DNA of 64,000 nucleotides. Source: Streptomyces flavochromogenes. Its GTDB lineage: Bacteria > Actinomycetota > Actinomycetes > Streptomycetales > Streptomycetaceae. How positions within the stretch are numbered: position 1 is the stretch's first letter; each line of letters opens with the position of its first letter. The stretch covers positions 124,001 to 188,000 of the forward strand of contig NZ_JNZO01000004.1 in the NCBI RefSeq assembly GCF_000717595.1, read 5' to 3'. The notes under the pieces were generated by a model that was not told where the DNA came from, searched no databases, and saw only the letters and a program-made list of their open reading frames with translations. The position numbers were made by a program, and so were the translations under genes. Below, piece by piece: positions 26,094-37,730 of this stretch.

Positions 26094-29000
26094 GTGCGCA
26101 CAGCGCGACCACTGGTACTACTGGTGGCATTTGTCATGGCCGTTCTGGCAGGTACAGAACAGGCTGCACTCGCGGTGGACAACTGGGTCACCGCAAAGAC
26201 CGGCCGTGGAGCCGGCGAACTGCCCGAGCAGGGCTGGGGAACGGCGCGCGGGCGGGGCCACAGCGCCTCCGGCGATGCCACCGACGCCACGGCGGGAGGG
26301 GGACGCAGCGGAGCGCTCAAGGCGCCGGGCGAACTCCCGCCGGACGGCGGCACCTCGTACCAGAAGCTGGGCGGTGGTCCCAAGCCGCCGCCAAGGACTC
26401 CGTTCGTCAAGGTGGCCGCGCCCGCGACGCCGCAGCGCAAGAGTTTCGACCCGAAGACCAGCGCCGAGCTGCCCGCCGAGCGCACCAGGCAGGCCCGCAC
26501 GTTCCTGAACAAGGACGGGACGTACACCACCCGGTTCTACAACGAGCCGGTCAACTTCCGTGGGCCGGACGGGAAGTGGAAGGGCATCGACTCCCGGCTC
26601 ACCCAGAGCCGGAACGCGGTGGCGCCGCCCGGCGCAGCGGCCGCAACTCCCGCCTGGCAGCCCAAGTCCTCCGAGAACAGGATCGCCCTGGGCGCGTACG
26701 CCGACGCCGCGCCCCTGGTACGTCTCGGCGTGAGCGACACCGCGTCGCTCGGATACTCCATCGAGGGCGCCTCCCACTCGATCGGTGAGGCCACAGGCAG
26801 CACGATCACCTACCCGGAGGTCCGTCCCGCCGCGGACGTGCAGCTCGTCGCGGGCAGTGACTCGGTCAAGGAGACGCTGGTCCTCAAGGACCAGTCCGCT
26901 CCCACCGAGTGGCGCTTCCCCCTCGTCCTGAGCGGTCTCACGGCCAAGCTGGACGGTCACGGCGGCGTCGCCTTCACCGATGCCTCCGGTCGGCAGCAGG
27001 CCGCCATGCCGGCAGGTTGGATGGAGGACTCCCGACACACGGAGAACGCCGCCGAAGGCGCCATCTCCTCCGGGGTCACCTACCGCCTGGAGAGCCGCGG
27101 GGGCCGTCAGACGCTGGTCGTCTCCCTTGACCGCACATGGCTCGCGGACCCCCAGCGGGTCTACCCCGTCAGGGTCGACCCGTCGGTGACCGGGGTCAAG
27201 GCGACCTCCGGCACGTATGTCGAATCGCCCTACAACACCAACTTCTCCAGTGCCGACGTGCTCAAGGTCGGCACGTACGACGGCGGTGGCCACAAGGCCG
27301 CGAGCTTCCTGCGCTTCGACGGACTGAACACCGGAAGCCTGAAGAACGCCTGGGTGATCAGTGCCAACCTGGCGCTGTACAACTCCTGGTCCCAGTCGTG
27401 CACCGCACGCCCCGTGACCGTTCACCCGATCACGTCGAACTGGTCCGAAGGCAGCACCTCCGTCTTCCCCGGTCCCGCCACGGGTCCTGCGCTCGGGTCG
27501 AAGAGCTTCGCCCACGGCTGGCGTCCCACCGGCACCGAGACGTGGTCCTGCGCCCCGGCGTGGGAGAGCATCCCCCTCGGCGGCGAGGGGCGTCAGCTCG
27601 TCGACGACTGGACGCACGGCCGGAAGGCGAACTACGGCCTGGCGGTCAAGGCGGCCACGGACGACTCCAAGAGCTGGAAGCAGTTCCACTCGGACGACGG
27701 CAGCGGCGTGCCCAGCCTCGATGTCTCGTGGACCAAGTACGGCGCGAGCTACCAGCTCGGCAACTTCGTCTCGCCCATCACCGCCACCTCCGAGGGCGTC
27801 TTCAAGGTCACCGTCACCAACCAGGGTCAGCAGACCTGGCCCAAGAACAGCAACTTCAAGCTGCGCTACGACCTGTACGACGGCAACGGCAACCCTGTCG
27901 GAGGGGACTACTGGTCCAAGATCCGTTGGACCGACATGCCCTTCGACGTGGCCCCGGGTGCCTCGGTCACCCTGGACGCCAGGATCGCTCCGCTCGCGCC
28001 CGGTACGTACTCGATCGCCTGGACGATGGACGAGTACCAGGTCAACTCCTTCGCCTCACAGGGCGTTCCCGCCGCGGCGATGCGCGTGGAGGCCACCAAC
28101 GCGGTTCCGTACGTCACCGGGGCGAGTCCGCCGAGCGGCACGCTCGTGGACACCCTCAATCCGACGCTGTGGGCCTCGGCCACCGACCATGACAAGTACC
28201 CCAGCGGGCTGACGTACCAGTTCGAGGTGTGCGAGGTCGAGGGGAAGGACACGCGGAAGAACTGCAGGGGCAACACCCATGCGGCCTCGCCGAGCTGGAC
28301 CGTTCCGTCGGGCTGGCTGAGCTGGGCGAAGACCTACGCCTGGTACGCGTACGCCAACGACGGCAAGGACCAGTCGGCCCGGACCGCGCCCTCGATCCTC
28401 ACCACGCAGGTCCCGCAGCCGGTCATCACCTCCCACCTGGGCGGCGCCGACAGCGGCAGGACGTTCGGCGAGCGGTCCGGGAACTACGTGACCGCCGCCA
28501 CCGACGCCTCCGTGCCCACCATCGGCCCCGAGTTGGCGGTCGTCCGCACGTACAACTCGCAGGACCCGCGCAGGACCAGTGCTTTCGGCGCCGGCTGGGC
28601 GACCCGCTGGGACATGCGGGCCGCCGCCGAACCCGACGGCAGCGTCGTGATCACCCTCGCGAACGGTGCTCAGGTCCGCTTCGGCAAGAACAGCGACGGC
28701 ACGTACAGCGCGCCCTCCGGTTCGATGGGCGTGCTGACGTCCGTGGAGGGCGGCGGCTGGACGCTGCGCGACGCGTCCGCGGCGCTGTACTCCTTCGACG
28801 CGACCGGTCTGCTGACCAGGATCAAGGACGGTCACGACCGTGAGCAGCTGCTCGCCTACACCGGTGGCAAGCTGACCAAGGCCACCGACGCGCTGTCGCA
28901 GCGGGCGCTGAGGTTCACGTGGAGCGGCGCGCACGTCGCCTCCGTCTCCACCGACGCCGTCGGTCCGTCCGCACCGGCTCTCGTCTGGTCGTACACCTAC

Positions 29001-32000
29001 CAGGGCGACCTGCTGACCACGGTCTGCCCGCCGTCGTCCACCACCGCGTGCACGGTGTACGAGTACACCGGCGGCTCCCACTACCGGGGCATGGTGCAGG
29101 ACGCCGACCCGGTGGCCTACTGGCGGCTCAACGAGAGCGAGGGCGAGGCCGCGCAGAGCGAGGCGGTCTCCCGCACCGGCATGAACGCCGGGCACTTCCG
29201 TGATGTCACCCTCGGCGGCGCCGGGGTCCTGAACGGCACGGGCAACAAGGCCGCCTCCTTCAACGGCACGAACTCCTCCGTGGAGCTGCCGGAGTCGACC
29301 CTGGCCTCCTCGACCGTGCTGTCGGTGGAGCTGTGGTTCAAGACGGACACTCCGAACGGAGTTCTCGTCGGCTTCCAGGACGACCCGCTGGGCACGACGC
29401 ACCCCAACGTCTACAACCCCGTGCTGGCCGTCGACTCGGCCGGCAAGCTGCGCGGAGCGTTCGAGAAGGCCGATGGCGGCCTCAGCCCGATGACCTCCAC
29501 GGCCACCGTCACCGACAACGCCTGGCACCACGCCGTGCTCACCAGCACCGGCACCGGTCAGACGCTCTACCTGGACGGCCAGGCCGTCGGCACCCTCGCC
29601 GGTCCCGTCAGCCACTCCGTCAAGACGTACACCTACCTCGGCGGCGGCTTCACCGACCACACGTGGGACGGCGCCGGCACCTACGGCACCCGGTACTACA
29701 AGGGTCTGATGGACGAGGTCGCGGTCTACCACCGCGCCCTCGACGCGGGCTCCGTGCGCGCACACCACGCGGCCCGCGCCGGGTCCTCGAAGCTCTCCAA
29801 GGTCACCCTGCCCTCGGGCCGCGTAGGCGGACGGGTCGAGTACGACAGCGACACCGAGCGGGCCACCGAGGTCACCGACGAGCGCGGCGGCGTGTGGCAG
29901 ATCTCCGCGCCCCGCTACGCGTCGGGCTCCCAGGCCTACTCGGACGCCGTCCGGACCGCGAACCCCGTCAACTACTGGCGCCTGGGTGACAGCAGCGGCG
30001 CCGCGGCAGTCGACGAGATATCCGCCGGCGGCAACGGCTCCTACCGTGAAGGGGTCACCCTCGGTGGGGTCGGCGCCTTCCTCGACGGCGACGACGGCGC
30101 GGTGACCCTCGACGGGTCCAAGGGCGCGATCTCCGTACCGGCCGAGTCGATCAGCGGGGCCTCCTCGCTCTCCGTCGAGCTGTGGTTCAAGACGGACAAG
30201 CCCAGCGGTGTCCTGCTCGGCCTGCAGAACGCCGAACTCGGGACCACCCCGACGATGTGGAACGCGAGTCTCCTCGTCGACGGGGAGGGCAAGCTCCGCG
30301 GCCACCTGTGGGACGGCCCGTCCGCGGGCTGGCCGGTCATGGGTGGCGTGAAGGTCACCGACAACGCGTGGCACCACGTCGTCATCACCGGCGGGCCGGC
30401 CGGTCAGTCGCTGTACCTCGACGGCGCCAAGATCGGTTCCAAGGCCGGTGTCGTCAAGCCGGAGACCCTCGCGCACGCCTACCTCGGCGGTGGCTACTCC
30501 AGTGAGGAGTGGGACGGGCAGGCCCGTGCCACCCGCTACTTCAACGGCCGGCTCGACGAGGCCGCCTTCTACACGAAGGAACTGGACGCGCAGACCGTCG
30601 CGGACCACTACAAGGCGCGCAACCGCCTGGTCACCGGCAGCGGGGACCAGTACCAGGGCGCCGTCATGGCGGACGCCCCCTCCGGCTACTGGCAGCTGAA
30701 CGAGACCGGCGGCACGACCGTCCTGAACAAGGTCGCCGCCGCCGGTGCCCACGGCACCTACACCAAGGCGACTCCCGGTGCCACCGGGGCCTTCGGGACC
30801 GGCGACGGTGCCGCGGCGGAGTTCTCGGGTGACGGGTACGCCGAGCTCGTGGGCGGCCACCTGCCGAACACCGACCTGTCGGTCGAGCTGTGGTTCAAGA
30901 CCACGAAGCCGGGCGTGCTCTTCAGCGACCAGGAGAAGCCGCTCCCGGACGCCGTCGCCTACGCGCCGGTCCTGTACGTCGGCTCGGACAACAAGCTCCA
31001 CGGCCAGTACTTCACCCGTGGTGTCGGCGCGACCAACGCCTCGCCGAACACGGTCACCGACAACGAGTGGCACCACGCTGTCGTGACAGCGCAAGGGCCC
31101 ACCCACACGCTGTACCTCGACGGTGCGCAGGTCGCCCAGACCACCACCGTTCCCGTCACGCACGAGACCAACCAGCGCACGTACATCGGCGCTGGCTACA
31201 CCAAGTGGTGGCCCGCGTCCCCGGGCGACGGAGTGCAGTACTTCACCGGCCGCATCGACGAGGTCGCCGTCTACCCGCGCACCCTCAGCGGCGACCAGGT
31301 CGCTCGGCACTACAGCGCGCGTTCCCACGCCTCGGGTTCCTCGCTGACCTCGACCGTCACGGTCACCGACCCGACGGGCGCGAAGACCAGCAGTACCTTC
31401 GACGCGGTCCGCGGCCAGCGCCCGACGGCGTCCACGGACGCGGACGGCGGGGTCACGACCTTCTCGTACGACGTCGGTGGCTTCCTCCACACGGTCACCG
31501 ACCCCAACGGTCACGCGACCATCACCGGTCACGACGAGCGCGGGAACACCGTCTCGACCACGACCTGCCGGGACGCGAACTCCTGCTGGACCTCGTTCGC
31601 GGAGTACTACCACAACGCCTCCGACCCGCTGGACCCGCGCAACGGCAAGCAGGTGGCCGTCCGTGACGGTCGTTCCACCGGCTCGGGCGACAATCGCTAC
31701 CGGACCACCACCTCGTACACCACGCTCGGTCTGACCGACACGGTGACGCTGGCGGACGGGCGCGCGGTCGTCACCACCTACACGACCGGCACCGAGCCGG
31801 CCGTGGGGGGCGGCACCACACCGCGAGGGCTGGTCGCCACCCAGAGGACCCCGGGCGGGGCCACCACCTCCTACGCGTACTTCGCGAGCGGTGACGTGGC
31901 GAAGTCGACGGCTCCCGGCGGGCTGGTCACGTCGTACACGTACGACGCCATCGGCCGGAAGCTGACGGAGACCGAAGTCTCCGACGCCCACCCGGCGGGT

Positions 32001-35000
32001 GTCACCCGCACCTTCACCCATGACGCCATGTCACGCGTCTCCTCGGAGACGGGACCCGGGGTCAAGAACGAGATCACGGGTGTCACGCACACCGCGAAGG
32101 TCTCCCGCACGTACGACGCCGACGGGCAGCTGCTCACCGAGTCGACGGAGGACACGACCGGCGGCGACGCCACCCGCACCACCACCTACCGTTACAACGC
32201 CCTCGGCCTGAACGAGAGCGTCACGGACGCGGCGGGCAACGAGTCGGTCTTCGGCCATGACGCGCTGGGCCGGGTGATCCGTGAGACGGATCCCGCGGGC
32301 AACGTGGTCACGCACGCGTTCACCAAGCGCGGGCTGCCGGCCGAGTCGGTCCTGAAGGGCTGGACGGGTGATCCGTCCGGCCAGTCCCGTGACCTGGTCC
32401 TGGTCTCCCACGCGTACGACCCGGCGGGCCGGCTGGCCTCGACGACCGACGCGATGGGGGCCACGACCGCCTTCACCTACTACGACGACGGTCTCCAGGC
32501 CTCGAAGACGGCGAAGCAGGTCACCCAGGCGAACGGCTCCACGAAGGACATCGTCCTGGAGTCGACGGTGTACGACGGCGCGGGCAACGCGGTCACCCGG
32601 ACCGAGAGCGGCGGCCGTACGACGGTCGACACGGTCGACGCCACCGGACGGACGACGCGCAGCGTCTTCGACCCGAACGGCCTCAACCGCGTGACGACGT
32701 TCGCCTACGACGGTGACAACAGGGTCACGGAGCAGACGCAGTCGATCGACGGCTCCGGCAGGAAGCTCACCTCCACGACCGAGTACGACGTGGCGGGCAA
32801 CACGAAGAAGGCGACCGTCACCGACGGCACCCGGACCCGGGTCACCTCGGGCACCTTCGACCAGAGGGGACTGGCTCTCACTCAGGTCAGCCCCCGCGGC
32901 AACACGGCCACAAGCCGCTACGACGCGCTCGGCCGCCTGGTCGAGGCGACGGCGCCGCAGGTGCAGGTCGAGGAGAACGGCGCTGCCGCCACCGCGGCTT
33001 CGCCCACGGCTTTGTCCGGCTACAACACCTTCGGCGAGGTCACCGAGACCCGTGACGCACGCGGCCTGGTGACCCGCACGGAGACCGACAAGCTCGGCCG
33101 TCCCGTCGCCGTCACGCTGCCCGACTACACCGCGCCGGGCGCGGCCACGCCGATCACCGCTGTCAGGCGCACGACGTACGACAGGCTCGGCAAGCCGGCT
33201 TCCACCACCGACCCGCTCGGACGTACAACGTCGTACGCCTACGACCAGCTGGGCAACCTCGTCAGCAAGACGGACCCGGCGATCGCCGGCGCCCAGGGTC
33301 TCCAAGCCCCCGGCGCCACCACCTTCGGCGGCACCTCCACGGCGCTGTCCGGCGGGGGCGTCACCACCTACACCTCGACCCCGAGCGGTCTGCGGCTCTC
33401 CGCGACCGACCCGACAGGAGCGCGTACCGAGTCCACCTACGACGAACTGGGCCGCAAGCTCACCTCCACCACGATCGAACGCAAGCCGACCCTGCAACAC
33501 CTGGTCACCCGCTACGTCCTCGACGACGCGGGCAACGTGGTCGAGTGGACGACCCCCGGCGGCCGCCGGACGGCGATGACGTACAACACCGCGGGTGAGG
33601 CCCTGACCGCCACCGGTCCGCTCGGGGGCGTCACCAGGTCTGCCTACGACGGCCTCGGGCGCAAGACCGAGTCCACGGACGCCACGGGCCGCAAGACCGT
33701 CACGACATACGACGTCCTCGGCAAGCCGCTGACGGTGTCGGACCACGGCACCGGAACGACGGTCCTGCGTTCCGTGTCCTCCGAGTACGACGCGGAAGGA
33801 AACGTCACCGCGTCGGTCTCCGCTGGCGGCGCTCGACGGACCTACACCTACGACGCCCTCGGCCGGATGACCAAGCAGGTCGAACCGGTCACCGGCACCG
33901 ACTCCATCACCACGACCTTCGGCTACGACGCGGCGGGCAACCGCACGCGCCTGACCGACGGCCGCGGCAAGGCCACGTACTACACGTTCAATACGTGGGG
34001 CCTGCCCGAGTCCACGATCGAACCGGCCACCTCCCAGCACTGGAACCCGGACGTCCGCACCTGGACGAACGTCTACGACGCGGCGGGACAGCTCCTCACC
34101 GAGCTGCTGCCGGGCAACGTCAAGCGTCAGAAGACATACGACGCCCTGGGCCGCCTCACTGCCGAGACCGGCTCCGGAACCGCCGTGGCCACCAAGCCGC
34201 GCAGCATGTCGTACGACCTCGCCGGCCGCGTCACGGGCCTCGGCGGCGACGGAGTCCTCGCGGGCAACACCTACGGTTACAACGACCGCGGTCAACTCCT
34301 CAACGCCGACGGCCCCTCGGGAACGTCGTCCTACGCGTACGACGCGGACGGTCTGCTGACCTCCCGCACCGACGCCGCGGGCACGACGGGCTTCACCTAC
34401 GACCAGGCAGGACGCCTCAGCACCACGACCGATCCGCTCACCGGCACGCAGCTGCGCAGCGGCTACGACGCGGCCGGGCGACCGACCGCGGAGGAGTACG
34501 CACGTCCCGCCGCCGGCGGCACGTGGACGATCGGCGCGAAGCGCTCGTACGCGTACGACGCTCTGGGCCGACTTGTGGACGACAGCGTCGCGAAGCTGGG
34601 TACGGGCGGAAAGGTCCTGGGCCAGGCATACGAGTACGACCTCGACGACCGGCTGGTGAAGAAGAGCGCCACCGGCACGGCCGGGGCGGCCGTGGAGACC
34701 TACGGCTACGACCTCGCGGGCCGCATGACCTCGGAGACGGTCGGTGGCACGACGACCGCCTTCGAGTGGGACAAGGCCGGCAACCTGACCAGGAGAGGTG
34801 ACATCACCGCCACCTACGACTCCCGCAACCGGCTGGAGACGTGGGGCGGCCAGACCATCACCTACAGCGCCCGCGGCACCGAGAAGACCGTGACCGAGGG
34901 CGGCAGCAGCCGCCAGATCGCCACGGACGCCTTCGAACGCACGATCACCAACGGCACCAGCACCTTCACCTACGACTCCCTCGACCGGGTCCTGAGCCAC

Positions 35001-36545
35001 GGAGGCGCCGCCTTCGCCTACGACGGCGCCACCAACAACCTCGTCAAGGACGGTACGAGCAGTTACATCCGCAACCCCGGCGGCACGCTGCTCGCCAGCG
35101 CGACGACGGGAGCGGCCGGCTCGGGCCGCCTGGCGGTCACCGACCAGCACACCGACCTCGTCGCCGGCCTCACGGCAGACGGCACCGAGGTCTCGTCCTC
35201 CCGGGCCTACGACCCCTTCGGCACGGTGACCGCCGCCAACGGCGCGAACCCCGCCCTGGGATACCAGTCCGGCTGGACCGACGCCTCCACCGGCGAGGTC
35301 AACATGGCCTCCCGCTGGTACCAGCCCGGGATCGGCAGCTTCACGAGCCGCGACACCTGGCAGATCGACCCCAACCCGTCCGTCCAGGCGAACCGCTACA
35401 CGTACGGCAACGCCGGCCCCCTCAACGAGACCGACCCGACCGGTCACTGCCCGCCCTGTCTCGCCGTGTTGGCGGTGGCGGGTGGCATCAGCGCGGAAAC
35501 CGCTCTCTGGTGGGTCGCCGGGACCGTGGCCGTCACGGGCACCGCGCTGGTCACGGACCAGTACGTCCGAAACAAGGCGATGACGACCAGCGCGACCGGC
35601 AGCTGGGCGACGACGGGCGTCTACACGGGCCCGTACGTCGGCCCTCGCAGCACGCTCGGCGACTGGGCCTACAGCGGCAACGCGGCCTCGGGCGCGTGCA
35701 CCCGGAACTGCGGTGGTGGCCGTGGCCCCGGCCCTGGTCGTGGCCCCGACCCTGGTCGTGGGCCCGGCAAGGGTCGTGGACCCGGCGGTGGTGGCCTCGG
35801 CAAGACCGTGGTCAACATCGTCAAGATCATCGCCCAGAACCCGAACAACCCGGCTCCCGCACGGCGCCCCGAATTCGACTGGGGCACCGGTGACTCCCGC
35901 TGGACGCTCGACGCGGGGTACATGAAGCAGTTCTCCCAGGAGGACTTCCAGGAGATGATGCTGACCTTCGGATTCACTCCCGAACAGGCCGCCGAGATGT
36001 ACAACAACCCGGACGCGGGAGTCAGCGCGCCCAACGGCGGCCAGAACCCCTGCGACCGGGACAGGTCCGAGCGCTTCCGCTACATGCCCACGGTCACGGC
36101 GAGGACCATCGAGGGTGAGGACCGGGAGACGGCGACGGGTGTCGCCGCGCTCATCTGTCCCAGTGACCTGAAGCCCAAGAACTCACGCGGCCCCCGCAAG
36201 GGGACCTGGGAGCCCCCGGGCTACGTCTACGAGAACCCGCGGAACAGCAAGTCGGTCGTCTTCAACCGGAGTCACATCCTCGGTGACAGGTTCCACGGCG
36301 ACTGGATCAAGGAGAACATCTTCACCGGCTTCAAGCAGATGAACGACCCCGAGATGAAGAAGTGCGAGAATCGGATGGCGAAGACCCTCAAATCTGAACC
36401 GGTCCTCTACATCGGGAAACTGGAATATGGGAACGGTCGCGAGAACATACCCACAGCAATTCAGATGGACGCCTTCACGCAGAAGAAGTCGAGGCTCTTC
36501 TCGGTCAATGTGAAGAACATCCCGGACCGGCAGGTGACGTGTTGA
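26094..36545 (+). CDS. Giant secreted Rhs/YD-repeat polymorphic toxin with nuclease-like tip
   Basis: 3,483 residues from a GTG with ribosome site gggggaag. Order of parts: Sec signal (1-27); DNRLRE-like domain (about 365-530); NBR1-type Ig-like domain (about 550-665); a cadherin-like/DUF6531 stretch starting near [15 protein letters not shown] (about 780); three LamG/concanavalin repeats (about 995-1225, 1280-1510, 1520-1740), each with SVELWFKT; a YD-repeat shell (about 1750-3040); and the Rhs core ending YDPFGTVTA and [19 protein letters not shown] near 3119. A Gly/Pro/Arg hinge (about 3203-3235) leads to the toxin. The tip has [12 protein letters not shown] and [20 protein letters not shown], fitting the Endonuclea_NS_2-type DNA/RNA nuclease with its His and Asn. 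It overlaps the immunity gene. The cage is expected to hold the toxin until contact with a rival. Confidence 0.92.
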   Translation: MRTARPLVLLVAFVMAVLAGTEQAALAVDNWVTAKTGRGAGELPEQGWGTARGRGHSASGDATDATAGGGRSGALKAPGELPPDGGTSYQKLGGGPKPPPRTPFVKVAAPATPQRKSFDPKTSAELPAERTRQARTFLNKDGTYTTRFYNEPVNFRGPDGKWKGIDSRLTQSRNAVAPPGAAAATPAWQPKSSENRIALGAYADAAPLVRLGVSDTASLGYSIEGASHSIGEATGSTITYPEVRPAADVQLVAGSDSVKETLVLKDQSAPTEWRFPLVLSGLTAKLDGHGGVAFTDASGRQQAAMPAGWMEDSRHTENAAEGAISSGVTYRLESRGGRQTLVVSLDRTWLADPQRVYPVRVDPSVTGVKATSGTYVESPYNTNFSSADVLKVGTYDGGGHKAASFLRFDGLNTGSLKNAWVISANLALYNSWSQSCTARPVTVHPITSNWSEGSTSVFPGPATGPALGSKSFAHGWRPTGTETWSCAPAWESIPLGGEGRQLVDDWTHGRKANYGLAVKAATDDSKSWKQFHSDDGSGVPSLDVSWTKYGASYQLGNFVSPITATSEGVFKVTVTNQGQQTWPKNSNFKLRYDLYDGNGNPVGGDYWSKIRWTDMPFDVAPGASVTLDARIAPLAPGTYSIAWTMDEYQVNSFASQGVPAAAMRVEATNAVPYVTGASPPSGTLVDTLNPTLWASATDHDKYPSGLTYQFEVCEVEGKDTRKNCRGNTHAASPSWTVPSGWLSWAKTYAWYAYANDGKDQSARTAPSILTTQVPQPVITSHLGGADSGRTFGERSGNYVTAATDASVPTIGPELAVVRTYNSQDPRRTSAFGAGWATRWDMRAAAEPDGSVVITLANGAQVRFGKNSDGTYSAPSGSMGVLTSVEGGGWTLRDASAALYSFDATGLLTRIKDGHDREQLLAYTGGKLTKATDALSQRALRFTWSGAHVASVSTDAVGPSAPALVWSYTYQGDLLTTVCPPSSTTACTVYEYTGGSHYRGMVQDADPVAYWRLNESEGEAAQSEAVSRTGMNAGHFRDVTLGGAGVLNGTGNKAASFNGTNSSVELPESTLASSTVLSVELWFKTDTPNGVLVGFQDDPLGTTHPNVYNPVLAVDSAGKLRGAFEKADGGLSPMTSTATVTDNAWHHAVLTSTGTGQTLYLDGQAVGTLAGPVSHSVKTYTYLGGGFTDHTWDGAGTYGTRYYKGLMDEVAVYHRALDAGSVRAHHAARAGSSKLSKVTLPSGRVGGRVEYDSDTERATEVTDERGGVWQISAPRYASGSQAYSDAVRTANPVNYWRLGDSSGAAAVDEISAGGNGSYREGVTLGGVGAFLDGDDGAVTLDGSKGAISVPAESISGASSLSVELWFKTDKPSGVLLGLQNAELGTTPTMWNASLLVDGEGKLRGHLWDGPSAGWPVMGGVKVTDNAWHHVVITGGPAGQSLYLDGAKIGSKAGVVKPETLAHAYLGGGYSSEEWDGQARATRYFNGRLDEAAFYTKELDAQTVADHYKARNRLVTGSGDQYQGAVMADAPSGYWQLNETGGTTVLNKVAAAGAHGTYTKATPGATGAFGTGDGAAAEFSGDGYAELVGGHLPNTDLSVELWFKTTKPGVLFSDQEKPLPDAVAYAPVLYVGSDNKLHGQYFTRGVGATNASPNTVTDNEWHHAVVTAQGPTHTLYLDGAQVAQTTTVPVTHETNQRTYIGAGYTKWWPASPGDGVQYFTGRIDEVAVYPRTLSGDQVARHYSARSHASGSSLTSTVTVTDPTGAKTSSTFDAVRGQRPTASTDADGGVTTFSYDVGGFLHTVTDPNGHATITGHDERGNTVSTTTCRDANSCWTSFAEYYHNASDPLDPRNGKQVAVRDGRSTGSGDNRYRTTTSYTTLGLTDTVTLADGRAVVTTYTTGTEPAVGGGTTPRGLVATQRTPGGATTSYAYFASGDVAKSTAPGGLVTSYTYDAIGRKLTETEVSDAHPAGVTRTFTHDAMSRVSSETGPGVKNEITGVTHTAKVSRTYDADGQLLTESTEDTTGGDATRTTTYRYNALGLNESVTDAAGNESVFGHDALGRVIRETDPAGNVVTHAFTKRGLPAESVLKGWTGDPSGQSRDLVLVSHAYDPAGRLASTTDAMGATTAFTYYDDGLQASKTAKQVTQANGSTKDIVLESTVYDGAGNAVTRTESGGRTTVDTVDATGRTTRSVFDPNGLNRVTTFAYDGDNRVTEQTQSIDGSGRKLTSTTEYDVAGNTKKATVTDGTRTRVTSGTFDQRGLALTQVSPRGNTATSRYDALGRLVEATAPQVQVEENGAAATAASPTALSGYNTFGEVTETRDARGLVTRTETDKLGRPVAVTLPDYTAPGAATPITAVRRTTYDRLGKPASTTDPLGRTTSYAYDQLGNLVSKTDPAIAGAQGLQAPGATTFGGTSTALSGGGVTTYTSTPSGLRLSATDPTGARTESTYDELGRKLTSTTIERKPTLQHLVTRYVLDDAGNVVEWTTPGGRRTAMTYNTAGEALTATGPLGGVTRSAYDGLGRKTESTDATGRKTVTTYDVLGKPLTVSDHGTGTTVLRSVSSEYDAEGNVTASVSAGGARRTYTYDALGRMTKQVEPVTGTDSITTTFGYDAAGNRTRLTDGRGKATYYTFNTWGLPESTIEPATSQHWNPDVRTWTNVYDAAGQLLTELLPGNVKRQKTYDALGRLTAETGSGTAVATKPRSMSYDLAGRVTGLGGDGVLAGNTYGYNDRGQLLNADGPSGTSSYAYDADGLLTSRTDAAGTTGFTYDQAGRLSTTTDPLTGTQLRSGYDAAGRPTAEEYARPAAGGTWTIGAKRSYAYDALGRLVDDSVAKLGTGGKVLGQAYEYDLDDRLVKKSATGTAGAAVETYGYDLAGRMTSETVGGTTTAFEWDKAGNLTRRGDITATYDSRNRLETWGGQTITYSARGTEKTVTEGGSSRQIATDAFERTITNGTSTFTYDSLDRVLSHGGAAFAYDGATNNLVKDGTSSYIRNPGGTLLASATTGAAGSGRLAVTDQHTDLVAGLTADGTEVSSSRAYDPFGTVTAANGANPALGYQSGWTDASTGEVNMASRWYQPGIGSFTSRDTWQIDPNPSVQANRYTYGNAGPLNETDPTGHCPPCLAVLAVAGGISAETALWWVAGTVAVTGTALVTDQYVRNKAMTTSATGSWATTGVYTGPYVGPRSTLGDWAYSGNAASGACTRNCGGGRGPGPGRGPDPGRGPGKGRGPGGGGLGKTVVNIVKIIAQNPNNPAPARRPEFDWGTGDSRWTLDAGYMKQFSQEDFQEMMLTFGFTPEQAAEMYNNPDAGVSAPNGGQNPCDRDRSERFRYMPTVTARTIEGEDRETATGVAALICPSDLKPKNSRGPRKGTWEPPGYVYENPRNSKSVVFNRSHILGDRFHGDWIKENIFTGFKQMNDPEMKKCENRMAKTLKSEPVLYIGKLEYGNGRENIPTAIQMDAFTQKKSRLFSVNVKNIPDRQVTC
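35706..35796 (+). repeat. Gly/Pro/Arg hinge repeat before the toxin tip
   Basis: Imperfect tandem copies of an 18-base unit such as cctggtcgtggccccgac encode [20 protein letters not shown]. The low-complexity hinge separates the Rhs core from the toxin and marks where tip modules are usually exchanged. Confidence 0.75.
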
Positions 36546-37066
36546 CAATCGACAGACTCGAACAGGCCATTCCGGCTCTCGGCCCCATCAAGTCGGCACA
36601 GCCGAGGGCGTTGAACTGGGCTGCTGTCTCCGCTGAGCTCGGAACCGGCCTTCCCCAGGACTTCATGGAGCTCGCCGAGCGGTACCCGGCGTTCCTCATC
36701 GCCGACTTCCTGAACCTGCAAATTCCCGATCCCGGGGAGGAAGTCGCCTTCGCGCGAGGGGCGAAGGAGTTGTTGCGGTCGCTCGCAGACCTGCATGACG
36801 AAGGGATGACCGAGGGGTACGTCCCGTACCCGGAGCCCGGGGGGCTGATCCCCTGGGGCGACTCGACGGACGGCGACAACTTCTACTGGCGCACCGGGCC
36901 TGACGGCCCCGACTCCTGGACCGTCGTCGTGGAGACACGGAACGGGTACTGGGCGACGTACGACGGCACGCTCACCGAGTACCTCGCCGGGCTGGTGACA
37001 GGCACGGTGGACCCTGACGGCCTTCCGCCGGACTTTCCGGGGAAGAACCCGGCAGTCATCTCGTAG
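36539..37066 (+). CDS. SUKH (SMI1/KNR4) family immunity protein
   Basis: 175 residues starting at GTG 36539 or TTG 36542, inside the last codons of the Rhs toxin gene, so the two are translationally coupled. The SUKH core is clear: [32 protein letters not shown] near the start, then [52 protein letters not shown] proteins neutralise nuclease toxins of the Rhs and CDI type by direct binding in the cytoplasm. Its place right after the toxin makes it the cognate immunity gene. A perfect hairpin follows the stop. Confidence 0.9.
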   Translation: MLTIDRLEQAIPALGPIKSAQPRALNWAAVSAELGTGLPQDFMELAERYPAFLIADFLNLQIPDPGEEVAFARGAKELLRSLADLHDEGMTEGYVPYPEPGGLIPWGDSTDGDNFYWRTGPDGPDSWTVVVETRNGYWATYDGTLTEYLAGLVTGTVDPDGLPPDFPGKNPAVIS

Positions 37067-37080
37067 ATCCACCTGAATCC

Positions 37081-37117
37081 GTCGGGCCGGACCGTCCTCA
37101 GGACGGTCCGGCCCGAC
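37081..37117. terminator. Perfect 17-bp terminator hairpin
   Basis: Arms gtcgggccggaccgtcc and ggacggtccggcccgac flank a 3-base loop, 15 bases past the immunity-gene stop. It is a strong bidirectional terminator and separates the toxin locus from the transposase remnant. Confidence 0.85.
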
Positions 37118-37138
37118 GGCCGTGCACCTTCTTTCGGA

Positions 37139-37302
37139 TCACCGTGCCGACCAGATGAAGACGGCGGCGATGTGGAGTCCTGCGAGGTGGATGGTGGCGG
37201 TCTTGTCGTAGCGGGTGGCCAGGCCGCGCCACTGTTCGAGCTTGTTGATGCACCGCTCAACGGTGTTGCGGTGCTTGTAGGTGTCGCGGTCGAAGGCCGG
37301 CG
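37139..37302 (-). pseudogene. C-terminal remnant of an IS5-family transposase
   Basis: Read on the minus strand it gives PPAFDRDTYKHRNTVERC, then NKLEQWRGLATRYDKTATIH and LAGLHIAAVFIWSAR before a stop. This is the usual end of IS5-group DDE transposases of actinomycetes, including the conserved Glu of the DDE triad in NTVER. Upstream of PPAF the similarity stops at once. No terminal repeats or N-terminal part remain. Confidence 0.85.
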
Positions 37303-37730
37303 GTCTACCACAGAGCCGTTACGACAGGGCGTCCGCCTGCCGGGCAGGCCGGAAGCCGGGCCGGCCCGCGGCGTGCCCCGTAGGGGCCCAGCGGTGAACG
37401 TGCTCCACCGGCACGTGCCGCGCCGCCCCCGCTCGGGCCGATGCCGGCGCGATGACGCACCAGGCGGCAACTCGGCGTCCCGACGGAAAGTCCAAGCGCC
37501 GTGGTGATTCGTCCCTATGAGCCGTGACGCGGGTGCGAGCACTCTGAGTGCCGCCCCGCACGTTCACGCCGGGAGCGGCATGTACCTCGGCGCGGTCCGA
37601 CGGTCCCGGCATCCCACCCCCACCCCGAACAGCCGGCCGTGCCGCCGCCCGTCAGTTCGTCCGCCGTCCCCGAGGACGCCGGACCGTCAAGGAGCCCTCC
37701 CCCTCGCGGCTCCTCCGATCAGGGAGAACC
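37303..37730. other. Non-coding region after the transposase remnant
   Basis: About 430 bases with only short open readings and no recognisable product. It probably holds the promoter of the ricin-domain gene; an agggag ribosome site lies at 37721-37726. No IS end could be identified. Confidence 0.5.

Noticed and set aside
28056..35447. Two very long minus-strand ORFs opposite the Rhs gene
   Set aside because: They are antisense shadows caused by high GC; the plus-strand YD repeats are clearly the real coding sense.
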